A stretch of 64,000 bases of DNA from JAJFKB01 sp965230515 (GTDB lineage Bacteria > Pseudomonadota > Gammaproteobacteria > Pseudomonadales > IMCC2047): positions 744,001 through 808,000 of the forward strand of contig OZ246007.1 in the NCBI GenBank assembly GCA_965230515.1. The letters are read 5' to 3'. Positions 18,048 to 26,348 of the stretch are shown piece by piece. Numbering within the stretch: position 1 is the first letter of the stretch; every line of letters starts with the position of its first letter. Below the pieces are notes generated by a model. The model saw only the letters and a program-made list of their open reading frames with translations, searched no databases and was not told the origin of the DNA. Position numbers and translations under genes: made by a program.

Positions 18048-18142
18048 GGTTTTTCATTCCCAAGCTAACGAACAGCTGGATTTCCTGGCCAGCCTCTAAT
18101 AAAGTCGATCTCAATTCAAGCAAGAGGCGGATCATATCAGCA

Positions 18143-18913
18143 ATGAGTATGAAACTGAATTTTATACACCAGGGTGAGGGCTATCCCGTCATCCTGCTCC
18201 ACGGCCTGTTTGGCTCCCTGAGAAACCTCAGCCAGGTGAGTAAAAGTCTGGCAGATGAGTTTTCGGTTTACCTCCTGGATCAGCGAAACCATGGCGCCTC
18301 ACCCCACAGCGACCAGATGGATTTCAGACACATGGCGGAAGATGTACTTCACTTTATGGACTCGCAAAATATCACCCGGGCACACCTGCTGGGACACTCC
18401 ATGGGCGGAAAAACCGCCATGCAGATCGCCCTCAATCATACCGAAAGGGTCAATCGGCTGGTAGTTGCCGATATCGCCCCGGTGAGCTACACCCGAAGGC
18501 ATGACCCGGTGATCGACGGCCTGACAGAAGTTAACCAGGCTAAACTCACATCGAGACGTGACGCTGACCAACTGCTATCCCGATATGTTACCGAACCGGA
18601 AGTACGTGCCTTTCTGTTAAAAAGCCTGTCCAGGAATGAAAAGGGATATTTTCAGCTGAAGTTTAACCTGGCTTCAATTACCAAAAATTACGAACAGCTA
18701 ATTCAAGGGCCTGATGGTACGCCTTTTGAAGGCCCGACTCTGTTTATCAAGGGCGCGGAATCTCCGTATATTCAGGAAAAACATCGCGATATTACACTCA
18801 GGTTATTCCCAAACACCCAATTGAAGATAATTGCCGGCACGGGCCACTGGCTTCACGCCGAGAAACCAGCCATATTTAACCGTCTGGTATCCGAATTCCT
18901 CAAAACCGGCTAG
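18143..18913 (+). CDS. ybfF: Alpha/beta hydrolase, YbfF-type esterase
   Basis: 256 residues. Oxyanion loop LLHGLFGSLRNL, nucleophile elbow GHSMGGKTAM (catalytic Ser), and GTGHWLHAEKP with the catalytic His. The order and length match the YbfF acyl-CoA/palmitoyl-CoA thioesterase-like family of proteobacteria. Two in-frame ATGs (18143 and 18149) are possible starts. Stand-alone. Family confident, physiological substrate unknown. Confidence 0.85.
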   Translation: MSMKLNFIHQGEGYPVILLHGLFGSLRNLSQVSKSLADEFSVYLLDQRNHGASPHSDQMDFRHMAEDVLHFMDSQNITRAHLLGHSMGGKTAMQIALNHTERVNRLVVADIAPVSYTRRHDPVIDGLTEVNQAKLTSRRDADQLLSRYVTEPEVRAFLLKSLSRNEKGYFQLKFNLASITKNYEQLIQGPDGTPFEGPTLFIKGAESPYIQEKHRDITLRLFPNTQLKIIAGTGHWLHAEKPAIFNRLVSEFLKTG

Positions 18914-19212
18914 CAGAAAACCCGGTATCTCAAGTCCCCAAATACTCCGGCAGAATGGCTGACCGGAACCCAGCTCAAGCAAATCAACCAAAACCCGGAT
19001 AAGGAGCGAAAAGCGCCTTGACAGCGATCAGCATCCAGATACAATAGCGATCCTCTTTTGTTGCTCAACAGGATATTTGAGTGGCCCAAAGAGATCGTTG
19101 CTAGAACAGTGATCACCTTGATCAGGATTGGCTCCAGCATTTGTCTGAAGTCGATGCCACAGATTAGAGCGGTCACCAGGAGTATCAAAGCTGATGCTCA
19201 ACAGGTTTATCA
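18914..19212. other. Spacer upstream of the tRNA cluster
   Basis: 299 bp with no convincing gene. It presumably contains the promoter of the tRNA-Gly/Cys/Leu transcript. Confidence 0.35.
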
Positions 19213-19288
19213 GCGGGAATAGCTCAGTTGGTAGAGCACAACCTTGCCAAGGTTGGGGTCGCGAGTTCGAATCTCGTTTCCCGCTCCA
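19213..19288 (+). tRNA. tRNA-Gly (anticodon GCC)
   Basis: 76 nt with encoded CCA. Acceptor GCGGGAA pairs with TTCCCGC; anticodon loop TTGCCAA gives GCC; T loop AGTTCGAATCT is intact. Confidence 0.97.
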
Positions 19289-19326
19289 AATTTGTACCAG
19301 ATTTTGCCTCTGGCTAAACAGGTAAA

Positions 19327-19400
19327 GGCGCGGTAGCAAAGTGGTTATGCAGCTGACTGCAACTCAGTCTACGCCGGTTCGATTCCGACCCGCGCCTCCA
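19327..19400 (+). tRNA. tRNA-Cys (anticodon GCA)
   Basis: 74 nt with encoded CCA. Acceptor GGCGCGG pairs with CCGCGCC; anticodon loop CTGCAAC gives GCA. It lies 38 bp after tRNA-Gly and is probably co-transcribed. Confidence 0.97.
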
Positions 19401-19406
19401 TATCAG

Positions 19407-19489
19407 AAATGGGGTCAGAGTAAAGTTTTTATAAAAAAAAGAGTAAGTTTTAAGCTTACCTTTTAAAAAATTTTACTCTGACCCCATTT
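19407..19489. repeat. Palindromic REP-like element within the tRNA cluster
   Basis: Perfect 18-bp inverted repeat AAATGGGGTCAGAGTAAA / complement, enclosing an AT-rich core with a smaller GTAAG...CTTAC dyad. The GGGGTCAGAGTAAA motif is a recurrent intergenic element in proteobacteria and is often found near Y1/RAYT transposases. Here it separates tRNA-Cys from tRNA-Leu. Confidence 0.75.
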
Positions 19490-19513
19490 TGCCAACTATA
19501 AAAAGCCCCCCAT

Positions 19514-19601
19514 GCCCGGGTGGCGAAATTGGTAGACGCAAGGGACTTAAAATCCCTCGGTATTTGATACCGTGCCGGTTCGATTCCGGCCCCGGGCACC
19601 A
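19514..19601 (+). tRNA. tRNA-Leu (anticodon UAA)
   Basis: 88 nt with encoded CCA. Acceptor GCCCGGG pairs with CCCGGGC; anticodon loop CTTAAAA gives TAA; long variable arm. Its 3' end is partly repeated at 19954-19988, consistent with use as an integration site. Confidence 0.96.
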
Positions 19602-19988
19602 TTTTCACATCCACAGCAGTACAGCATCATGCAAAAACCCCTTTAAAAACAACAAATAATATCTTTTATCATCCAAAGCAGTCCAATATAGGCTATTGCC
19701 ATCCGGTGCTACACAAGGAACGGTGTCAGACCTTACATTTGACATTCCCCAGAATGTAATTTGTAAGGTCTGACCCTTGTTTTTATTCATAGTGGATCAA
19801 AATGTTTTACAAAAAGCGGGTTAATCTAGCGTACAAATCAACACACCAAAACCAAGTGTAGTTGTTAAAAAATGGTGCTACATTTGGTGCTATATTCATT
19901 TTTATAATAATTATATTTATTATATTTCAATTAGATAGATATTATTTTCAATGCCGGCCCCGGCACCATTTCAGCATCTAATGCAGTA
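19586..19988. repeat. att-like imperfect direct repeat of the tRNA-Leu 3' end with 330-bp remnant between
   Basis: The tRNA-Leu 3' segment 19586-19621 recurs at 19954-19988 (CCGGCCCC-GGCACCATTTCA versus CCGGCCCCGGGCACCATTTTCA), and the similarity continues past the CCA into CATC...GCAGTA. The tRNA promoter part is not duplicated. The interval holds no gene, only a palindromic repeat (19725-19774) and an AT-rich stretch with two TGGTGCTA repeats. This looks like attL/attR of an integrated element that has since been deleted. Confidence 0.5.
19725..19774. repeat. 50-bp palindrome
   Basis: GTCAGACCTTACA at 19725-19737 and its exact complement at 19762-19774 enclose a second dyad ACATT...AATGT. 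A different core from the 19407 element, but the same GTCAGA outer motif. Confidence 0.65.
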
Positions 19989-20068
19989 AGTTTCTATACT
20001 AACCCTAAAATACAGATCTATTGCAGGCGCTCGCTCCAAGCGAATTTGATCGGCCAAACTAAAAAGTC

Positions 20069-20108
20069 GGTTCTGACCCTACTTTTCAGGTTCTGACCCT
20101 ACTTTTCA
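20069..20108. repeat. Perfect tandem 20-bp repeat
   Basis: GGTTCTGACCCTACTTTTCA occurs twice back to back. It shares TCTGACCC with the palindromes at 19407 and 19725, so it is probably a half-element of the same REP-like family. Confidence 0.7.
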
Positions 20109-20214
20109 AATCAATTTTGTATGGAGCAGCTGCACTCCAGGAGTGGCGAGTAACCCATTGGGGAAGTGGTAAATAAAGTTCAGGGTGACTTAATATCAAT
20201 TTTGCTCTACTATA

Positions 20215-20233
20215 GTTATCATCTGATGATAAC
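20215..20233 (+). promoter_or_regulatory. Putative operator of the toxin-antitoxin pair
   Basis: GTTATCATC-T-GATGATAAC is a 9-bp perfect dyad 25 bp upstream of the toxin ATG, overlapping the likely -10 region (a TTGCTC at 20202 could be the -35). This is the expected place for autoregulation by the HTH antitoxin. Confidence 0.55.
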
Positions 20234-20257
20234 ATCTAGATATCAAGGAAGGAGATT

Positions 20258-20620
20258 ATGGGACGAGACCCAGGATTGGATGTGTTATTGGAGCTCAATG
20301 GAACCGAATATACAGAGGAAAATGGCTATTGGTATAAGATCGAGGCATATCGGGTTAGCCCAACCAAAGAAATACCTCACGGCATCAAATACAGCCTGAC
20401 TCTGCACGATCGGTCAAACCAGCGAATCTTCGGATTCGATAACGCGCATGCGGTTAAGTCAAAGAGAAAAGGGAAATTTAAAGGCCGGATTATCGCCCAT
20501 GACCATTTGCATAAATCGGCAGCGGACAAAGGGGCGCCCTATGTTTTCTCTAGCGCTCAACAGTTGATTGAGGACTTCTTCCGTGAGGTCAACAGCATAA
20601 TCGAGGAAGTATCGAAATGA
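20258..20620 (+). CDS. tumE: TumE-family toxin (DUF6516)
   Basis: 120 residues. The pattern YWYKIEAYRV, GIKYSLTLHDRSNQRIFGFDNAH and the C-terminal DHLHKSA, QLIEDFFREV matches the DUF6516/TumE family of toxin-antitoxin proteins. AAGGAAGGAG precedes the ATG. Its stop overlaps the antitoxin start by 4 bp, as usual for such pairs. The toxic activity of the family is, as far as I know, poorly defined. It sits next to a tRNA-Leu integration scar, consistent with acquisition on a mobile element. Confidence 0.75.
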   Translation: MGRDPGLDVLLELNGTEYTEENGYWYKIEAYRVSPTKEIPHGIKYSLTLHDRSNQRIFGFDNAHAVKSKRKGKFKGRIIAHDHLHKSAADKGAPYVFSSAQQLIEDFFREVNSIIEEVSK

Positions 20621-20976
20621 ACAAGTTAAAAATAGGCATTATGCCCCGCGAGCAGTTTCAGCAACGCATAGTTGAAATTGCCGCCGGAAAACTGAAACCA
20701 AAGCGTGGCGAACCAAAAGTCTGGTTTAGCTCCATGAAATCCTTAAGCGAGGTTTTAAGCGACAATAACGTACGCTTATTAAAACTGATTAACGACCACC
20801 ATCCGGAAACTTTAGCGGAGCTCGCCAAGTTAAGCGGTCGCAAAACAAGCAATCTTAGCCGTACCTTGAAAACAATGGAGAAATACGGAATCGTCGAACT
20901 TGAAAGACATGACAGCCGGAAGGTGCGCCCAATAGCAAAAGCAACTGAATTCGATATCCAGTATGCGATTGTATAA
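20617..20976 (+). CDS. tumA: TumA-type HTH antitoxin
   Basis: 119 residues. The C-terminal two thirds form a winged HTH of MarR/ArsR type: LLKLINDHHPETLAELAKLS, then RKTSNLSRTLKTMEKYGIVEL as the recognition helix and wing. It is translationally coupled to the upstream toxin gene (ATG inside the last codons). Such proteins are annotated as HVO_A0114-like DNA-binding partners of TumE. It probably binds the dyad at 20215 and neutralises the toxin. Confidence 0.78.
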   Translation: MNKLKIGIMPREQFQQRIVEIAAGKLKPKRGEPKVWFSSMKSLSEVLSDNNVRLLKLINDHHPETLAELAKLSGRKTSNLSRTLKTMEKYGIVELERHDSRKVRPIAKATEFDIQYAIV

Positions 20977-20997
20977 TCTGCCCTTCCCTATCTTTGT

Positions 20998-22242
20998 TTA
21001 AGTCAATTGTCGCTGTAGCGCTTTTCGATAAGCCGTCACTCCGGGAATAAGTCCAGTGATGAATGTACAAACAATAATCGCCAGCAGGTAGCCCAGCGAT
21101 TGGGTGGTGAGAAGGTTGCCCTCAATAAACAGACTGAATTGCTCGGCGAGAATATCGCTTGCAAATGCGGTGACCAGACCAAGCAGGGTCATGGCCAGCA
21201 ATGTTCCTGCCAGGGCAATCAGCAACGCCTCCGTTTCAATAAGAGCCAACAGAAACCAGGGCGAAGCTCCTATGGCGCGCATTACGGCAATTTCCCGCTG
21301 GCGTTCACGGATGGATGTCAGCAGCATGGCGGCCAGTCCAAGCAATGAGGCCAGTAGTACCAGTGCTGAAATCAGCCGCAGGGTGTTTTCCATCACCGAC
21401 ATCATCTGCCAAAGCTGAGTCAGAGTGACACCGGGCAGAATAGCCAGCATCGGTTCACCACGGTAGGTGTTGATTTGGCGCTGCATTTTAAAGATGGCCA
21501 GTTTGGACTTCAGCCCCACCATAAAGGCGGTGATGTTCTTTGGCGTGAGATTTTGCTGTGCCGCTGCGGACGTGGCCGGTCTGCCCGGCAGTTTCACGCC
21601 GTTTTGCCAGCCAACATGGATCGCTTCGATGCCCTCCAGACTTACGTGAAGGGTCTGATCTACCGGGGTGCCGGTGGGCTTGAGAATGCCCGTTACGCGA
21701 AAGGGATTATCATCATGGTTGCTGAAACTGGTACTGCCCATTCCGTGAGCCAGCACCAGTTGATCTCCCAACTGATAATCCAGTGTGCGCGCCACCTCGC
21801 TGCCGAGCACGACGTCAAATACATCAGCGAAGGCCGACCCTGTGGCGAGCGTCAGTGGCTGGTTCTGTCCGAAACGAAAGTGACTGAAATAATCGACGCT
21901 GGTACCCATAACCCGGTAGCCCTTGTGGGAGTCACCCAGAGAAATGGGAATAGTCCAGGCGACATTCGGATTTGCTGCAATCTGCTGATAACTCTGCCAG
22001 GAGATATTATTGGTCGCGTTGCCCAACCGAAAAACCGAGTAAAGCAGAAGGTTAATATCGCCGGTGCGTGCACCGACGATCAGGTCGATACCGGAGACGG
22101 TATTGCTGAAGCTGTCTTTGGCCTGGTGGCGGATCTGTTCCACCCCCAGCAGTACAAATACGCTTACAGTAATGGCCAGAAAGGTCAGCAAAGCGGAGCC
22201 CTTGCGACTCCACAGACTGTAGAGGGCTAAACGTAAAAACAT
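20998..22242 (-). CDS. ABC transporter permease, MacB/FtsX (LolC-like) type, zinc-regulated
   Basis: 414 residues. It has one N-terminal membrane helix (LLTFLAITVSVFVLLGVEQ), a large periplasmic domain (about 40-290) and three C-terminal helices, the architecture of MacB/FtsX permeases. The start overlaps the stop of the ATPase gene by one base. With the ATPase and the divergent DUF3299 gene it corresponds to the Zur-controlled transporter associated with ZrgA-type proteins in Vibrio. Mechanotransmission rather than direct import is typical for this fold, so how it aids zinc uptake is open. Confidence 0.82.
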   Translation of the reverse strand: MFLRLALYSLWSRKGSALLTFLAITVSVFVLLGVEQIRHQAKDSFSNTVSGIDLIVGARTGDINLLLYSVFRLGNATNNISWQSYQQIAANPNVAWTIPISLGDSHKGYRVMGTSVDYFSHFRFGQNQPLTLATGSAFADVFDVVLGSEVARTLDYQLGDQLVLAHGMGSTSFSNHDDNPFRVTGILKPTGTPVDQTLHVSLEGIEAIHVGWQNGVKLPGRPATSAAAQQNLTPKNITAFMVGLKSKLAIFKMQRQINTYRGEPMLAILPGVTLTQLWQMMSVMENTLRLISALVLLASLLGLAAMLLTSIRERQREIAVMRAIGASPWFLLALIETEALLIALAGTLLAMTLLGLVTAFASDILAEQFSLFIEGNLLTTQSLGYLLAIIVCTFITGLIPGVTAYRKALQRQLT

Positions 22243-22910
22243 CAGTGCTGCACTCCTGCCCGGTTAATATCGGTCAGGGCCTCGACCCGTGTAAAGGTCT
22301 CCGCCAAAGTCAGGTCGTGACTGACAAATACCAATGCGGTTTTATGTCGCTGCACCTGATCCAGCAAAAGTGACATAAAGGTATCCCGGTTATCTCTGTC
22401 CAGCGCTGAAGTGGGTTCATCCACAATCAACAACTCTGGCTGGTTGACCAGGGCCCGGGCAATGGCAACGCGCTGCTGTTGGCCGATGCTCAGTCGGGCA
22501 GCGGGCTGCTGGTGCAGTCGCTCTTCGATACCCAGGGCATTGAGTAGTTCGCGCGCATGCTTGCCGGCATTGGTGGTAGCTGCAAAACAGGCTGCCAGTT
22601 TGATATTATCAACAGCATTAAGGTAGGGTATGAGATTGAACTGTTGATAGACGACACCGATGTGTTTAGCGCGCCATTTGTCTCTTTGGCGGCCACTCAG
22701 TGTGTTTAGTGGTTTGCCAAGTATCTCGATGCTCCCGGTACTGGGGAGCAGAATTCCGGCCAGCAGATTCAGCAGGGTGGATTTACCCGTACCGGAGGGG
22801 CCGTGAAGGAACACCTGCTCGCCGGATTGGACAGACCATTGTGCAATCTCCAGAACCGGCGCACTGGTATTGCCATAGTGAAAGCTGAGATTGTTTACGG
22901 ATACTACCAA
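22242..22910 (-). CDS. ABC transporter ATPase (LolD/MacB type), zinc-regulated
   Basis: 222 residues. Walker A GPSGTGKST, Q-loop VVYQQFNLIPYL, signature LSIGQQQRVAIARAL, Walker B LLIVDEPTSALD, and H-loop VFVSHD are all present. Translationally coupled to the downstream permease. Transcribed away from the Zur box at 22961, 50 bp upstream, so it should be induced when zinc is scarce. Family certain, substrate inferred from regulation and neighbours. Confidence 0.88.
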   Translation of the reverse strand: MVVSVNNLSFHYGNTSAPVLEIAQWSVQSGEQVFLHGPSGTGKSTLLNLLAGILLPSTGSIEILGKPLNTLSGRQRDKWRAKHIGVVYQQFNLIPYLNAVDNIKLAACFAATTNAGKHARELLNALGIEERLHQQPAARLSIGQQQRVAIARALVNQPELLIVDEPTSALDRDNRDTFMSLLLDQVQRHKTALVFVSHDLTLAETFTRVEALTDINRAGVQH

Positions 22911-22960
22911 GGAGAGATCTCCTGTCAGTGAATGGTTATTATCTGTATCAGGGCTTTAAC

Positions 22961-22980
22961 AAATATGATATAACATATCT
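22961..22980. promoter_or_regulatory. Zur box shared by divergent transporter and DUF3299 genes
   Basis: AAATATGATATAACATATCT matches the gammaproteobacterial Zur pattern (TGTTATANTATAACA core) and, as its complement, agrees at 19 of 20 positions with the site at 28979-28998. It lies between the two divergent genes, so it can repress both. Confidence 0.75.
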
Positions 22981-23020
22981 TATTTTGATGTTACTACATT
23001 TGCTTGTTCATACGGAGACG

Positions 23021-23647
23021 ATGTTGACCCACTTACGCCTGTTTCGATCTTTCCGCGCAGTCGGCGCCTTAATTCTGATACCACTGTTGCTGCCAATCTG
23101 TGGTTTTGCTCAGGCTCAGACCGGTAACACTGAAGATAACAATACGCTGGTTATCGACGGCTACCGCACTATCGAATGGACAGACCTGATACCAAAGGAG
23201 GATCTCGATGCACTCCTTAATCCGCCGGAATCCCTGAACGATATAGCGGATGGTTCAGTCGAGGACCAGATTGCCAGTCAAATGCAAATGGCGCTTGAGC
23301 AGGCAAGCGATAGCGCCTATCAACAAGCATTGGTATCGACTCGCGTCGTTGAGGCATTTGACGGGCAGTCCATACGAGTGCCCGGCTTTATCGTGCCGCT
23401 GGAGTTTGGTGACGGGCAGCAACAGGTTACCCGGTTTTTTCTGGTGCCGTACTTCGGCGCCTGTATCCATGTACCGCCCCCGCCGCCCAATCAAATCATC
23501 TACGCCGAATATGACAAAGGCTTCAAGCTGGAATCCTTATATGAACCGTTCTGGCTCTCCGGCGTGCTGAACACAAAGCTGATTGAAAACGATACCGCGA
23601 CTGCTGCCTACACCATCAAGGTGGAGCGGCTTGAGCTTTATGAATAA
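23021..23647 (+). CDS. DUF3299 exported protein, zinc regulon
   Basis: 208 residues from the ATG at 23021, chosen for GGAGACG upstream and because it starts a signal peptide (LILIPLLLPICGFAQA). The conserved block RTIEWTDLIPKEDLDALLNPP and the C-terminal PYFGACIHVPPPPPNQIIY define DUF3299, whose members accompany Zur-controlled ABC transporters. The CIHVPPPPPNQ motif (Cys, His) could bind metal. Divergent from the ATPase gene across a shared Zur box; convergent with the COG0523 gene, 8 bp apart. Confidence 0.85.
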   Translation: MLTHLRLFRSFRAVGALILIPLLLPICGFAQAQTGNTEDNNTLVIDGYRTIEWTDLIPKEDLDALLNPPESLNDIADGSVEDQIASQMQMALEQASDSAYQQALVSTRVVEAFDGQSIRVPGFIVPLEFGDGQQQVTRFFLVPYFGACIHVPPPPPNQIIYAEYDKGFKLESLYEPFWLSGVLNTKLIENDTATAAYTIKVERLELYE

Positions 23648-23655
23648 TAAAAAAC

Positions 23656-24672
23656 CTAGCGGCTGGCCACACAGCCAAGCAGGTCAGCCTCCAGAGTATC
23701 CAGTATTCCGGGGTTGGTCGTGATGCATTCGATACGGCTATCGAGGTAGCTGTCCATACCGGTTTTTGTCAACACACTATCGACCTTATTGTAGGCAGCA
23801 ATGCCCTGATCAGTCATAAATACCCCCTTGATTCGTTCGGCATCTACCCCCAGTAACAGCGCATACAACTTGCGCGCATCGAAGACCCAGTCGGGATTGA
23901 ATATCCAGCCCCGGCTGTAATAGCCCTCACCTTCATTGCTAATGCTCAAATAGCCTTCTTCCGGTATTTCGGGAGTCTCCAACTGCGAGGTGAAGTTATC
24001 CTGCTCGTTTTGATCACCATGATGGTGGTGGTGTGCGTGACTGAACTGATTGGCTGGGTTTGACAGCCACTCCGGTTGCAGAGCACCCTGCTTCACTTGA
24101 AAGATCAGTTTATCCTCAAGATTTGCAGTTTGTTCCAGAAAACCCAGCAGCGCCGGGAAATCTTCAGACCGATACTGATCGGCCTTGTTGGCGACAATCA
24201 CGTCGGCGATCGCCAATTGCTGGTTGAAGGTGGGGTGAAGGGTGTAACGTTCATCCTGAATTTTACGGGCATCAACCAGTGTGATGGTGGCACGCAGATC
24301 CAGTACCTCCCGGTAGTGTTCAGCCGCCAGCACCGCCAGTACCTCTCTGGGATGGCCAAGCCCGGTTGGCTCTATTATCAGGCGATGCGGTTTGGCGCGG
24401 GCGAGCAACATATTCAGGGCAATCTGCATGGGCAAACCGGCCGCGCAACACATGCACCCTCCGGGTACTTCGCGAATAAAAACACCTGTCCCTTCCGTTT
24501 CCTGGCCACTGAACAGGCTACCGTCGATACCTACTTCACCAAACTCGTTGACCAGTACGGCCCAGCGTTCATGCGCCGGTTTTTGCTTAAGCAAATGCAG
24601 GATAGCGGTCGTTTTTCCAACGCCCAGAAAACCGGTAATCACATTGGTGGGGATAGCTTTTAGTGCTGACAT
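23656..24672 (-). CDS. COG0523 GTPase (zinc metallochaperone, ZigA/YjiA type)
   Basis: 338 residues. Walker A GFLGVGKTTAIL, the metal-binding CxCC motif in GGCMCCAAG, GTPase motif IIEPTGLGHP and VANKADQ. A His-rich insert (HAHHHHHGDQNEQ) precedes the C-terminal CobW_C domain. These proteins bind zinc and are thought to deliver it to essential enzymes when zinc is scarce. Last gene of the Zur-linked minus-strand cluster, 41 bp after the MerC-like gene. Confidence 0.9.
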   Translation of the reverse strand: MSALKAIPTNVITGFLGVGKTTAILHLLKQKPAHERWAVLVNEFGEVGIDGSLFSGQETEGTGVFIREVPGGCMCCAAGLPMQIALNMLLARAKPHRLIIEPTGLGHPREVLAVLAAEHYREVLDLRATITLVDARKIQDERYTLHPTFNQQLAIADVIVANKADQYRSEDFPALLGFLEQTANLEDKLIFQVKQGALQPEWLSNPANQFSHAHHHHHGDQNEQDNFTSQLETPEIPEEGYLSISNEGEGYYSRGWIFNPDWVFDARKLYALLLGVDAERIKGVFMTDQGIAAYNKVDSVLTKTGMDSYLDSRIECITTNPGILDTLEADLLGCVASR

Positions 24673-24713
24673 ACCAGCCCCCGTTCACCAGCACCGCAAG
24701 ACAAGCGCGCCAT

Positions 24714-25130
24714 TCAGGTTGTTTCACAGCCACAGTGAAGACGTTTGCACAGCGCATGGTTCCGAAAATGGCTAAGCGCAATGAGCGAGGCACCGAGTAA
24801 CGATGCAGTTTTTTCCCCGCTCTCACCAAGCAGGTCATGGCCAAAAAATGCCGTAAAGGTCAGTATAGCGAGCCCCGGCAGCGCGATGGCCATGACACTC
24901 ATATTGCGATGTCGCCGGCACCCCATTGTCAACGCGACCAGGCTGGTGGGCAGCACCGCCACCAGCATCCATTTATGGAAGCTCTCGTCTCCAAACGTAG
25001 TGGCAGCCAGCGCGGGTAGCATGACCAGTGCAACAGGGAGCACCAGGCAATGCACCGCACAAAGGAATGAAAGGCTAATAGCAACCTTGTCGATACCTGT
25101 CGATAGGGTTTTCACATTATCTCCATACAA
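24714..25130 (-). CDS. MerC-domain membrane protein
   Basis: 138 residues with four membrane segments and the MerC hallmark Cys/His pair in SFLCAVHCLVLP at the end of the first helix. MerC-domain proteins are known from mercury resistance but also recur in Zur regulons, where a zinc role is suspected. The C-terminal LCKRLHCGCETT adds Cys/His residues. It lies 6 bp after zur on the same transcript. Function in zinc homeostasis is inferred from context. Confidence 0.8.
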   Translation of the reverse strand: MYGDNVKTLSTGIDKVAISLSFLCAVHCLVLPVALVMLPALAATTFGDESFHKWMLVAVLPTSLVALTMGCRRHRNMSVMAIALPGLAILTFTAFFGHDLLGESGEKTASLLGASLIALSHFRNHALCKRLHCGCETT

Positions 25131-25136
25131 TGGCGG

Positions 25137-25598
25137 CTAAGCCGCTAGATGTGCGCAGTCCTGACACAGGCAATGTAATTCCAGTTGCGGGCTCTTGAGC
25201 AGGTAACCCGCCTCCTCCACATTGCGCTTCAGGGTATTGATCAGTGTTTTCTTAATCCCGATTTCCTTTACGCTGCTGCATTGATCGCAAATCAGAAACT
25301 GCGGCACCTCATGGGCGTGATCGCAGCTGATGTGGGCGCAGGCAACATATTTGTTGGCCAGATGAAGCTTGTGCACGAGATTCTCTCCGGCCAGAAAATC
25401 GAGAATGCGATAGACTGTGGTCGGTGGCAGAGATTCGTTAAACTCCTTCTGCATATAGTCGATCAGGTCATAGGCAGACTGGGCTTTTTGGGATCTCAGC
25501 AGGCCGGTCAGTATGCGCTTGCGTTTGTCGGTCAGCCTGGCACCGCTGGTACGACAGCTTGCCTCGGCATGGTTAAGAATTTGTGTGATTGTGCTCAT
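25137..25598 (-). CDS. zur: Zinc uptake regulator Zur (Fur family)
   Basis: 153 residues. N-terminal winged helix with PPTTVYRILDFLAGENLVHKL (recognition helix region), followed by a dimerisation domain with two CxxC-type structural zinc sites (FLICDQCSSV and LHCLCQDC) and a His/Cys/Glu sensor site (ACAHISCDHAHEVPQF). These features favour Zur over Fur. It is embedded in the operon it should regulate (8 bp after the DUF2796 gene), implying autoregulation through the box at 28971-29006. Confidence 0.9.
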   Translation of the reverse strand: MSTITQILNHAEASCRTSGARLTDKRKRILTGLLRSQKAQSAYDLIDYMQKEFNESLPPTTVYRILDFLAGENLVHKLHLANKYVACAHISCDHAHEVPQFLICDQCSSVKEIGIKKTLINTLKRNVEEAGYLLKSPQLELHCLCQDCAHLAA

Positions 25599-25606
25599 AA
25601 AGTTGC

Positions 25607-26314
25607 TTACCTGAAATGAACGTTACGCTGGCTATTATCCAGTGTTACAGCCCCTTGTCGACCATTGATAATCCACTGCGCCTTTAATGACTCAACCCCT
25701 GTAAACTGAGCGGGAATAGTCGTCATCAATGAATCCAGCCGGTCGGGTTGTTTGCAGCGATAATGGTAAGTGGCCTCAATATCGCTGTGGCGGTCAGCAT
25801 CCTTGTGACTTTCAGACTGATGATGTGTGTCATGATGGTCGGTGTCATGCGCTTCATTATCGTGGCGTTCTTCATCGTGGTGTTCTTCATCGTGGTGTTC
25901 TTCATCGTGATGGTCATTACCGCGATGCTTTTCACCATGCTCAGCGTGCTCCTCGATGACGCTACTGAAATCCAGCGCATATTCGATTAACTGGCACTGA
26001 GCGGAACCGAGTTGAAACAGGCTGTCAGCGTTAGCCAGGGTATCCTTGACACGATTGATTTTCGCCCGCTCTTCGGAACTACTCGCCTGATGCTCAAATC
26101 CCAACAGATTCATGGCGGGAGAATGCAACTCAATATCGAGCCACTCCCCTTCGAGCACAACAAACAGCTCTGCGATTCCATGCACATGGGCCTCCTGGCT
26201 TATACCGGACGCTGCTTGCTGATCGTCGTGGTTGTGGTCATGGTGATCCTGGGCCTGAGCCGGACTACCAATCAGCATCAGTGTTGCCAGCGCAGCAATA
26301 GGGTAAGTGGTCAT
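25607..26314 (-). CDS. zrgA: ZrgA-like His-rich DUF2796 protein
   Basis: 235 residues with a signal peptide and a DUF2796 core (AHVHGIAELFVVLEGEWLDI and the C-terminal VESLKAQWIINGRQGAVTL). Between them is a long His/Asp/Glu stretch of HHDEE repeats that should bind several zinc ions in the periplasm. In Vibrio, zrgA is part of a Zur-controlled zinc uptake locus with ABC components like those at 20998-22910. It follows the TonB receptor by 34 bp. Start is the ATG at 26314. Confidence 0.85.
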   Translation of the reverse strand: MTTYPIAALATLMLIGSPAQAQDHHDHNHDDQQAASGISQEAHVHGIAELFVVLEGEWLDIELHSPAMNLLGFEHQASSSEERAKINRVKDTLANADSLFQLGSAQCQLIEYALDFSSVIEEHAEHGEKHRGNDHHDEEHHDEEHHDEERHDNEAHDTDHHDTHHQSESHKDADRHSDIEATYHYRCKQPDRLDSLMTTIPAQFTGVESLKAQWIINGRQGAVTLDNSQRNVHFR

Positions 26315-26348
26315 TGGCTTATCCTCTTTGTGTATACTTCAGTGTCAG

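Noticed and set aside
19028..19339. A 103-codon minus-strand frame across tRNA-Gly
   Set aside because: Its RDSNSRPQPW-type sequence is the well-known false protein produced by reading the complement of a tRNA gene.
20166..20399. A 77-codon plus-strand frame
   Set aside because: It overlaps the promoter and start of the TumE gene in another frame and lacks a ribosome site.
21475..22230. A 251-codon plus-strand frame
   Set aside because: It is antisense to the ABC permease, which shows a normal membrane pattern.
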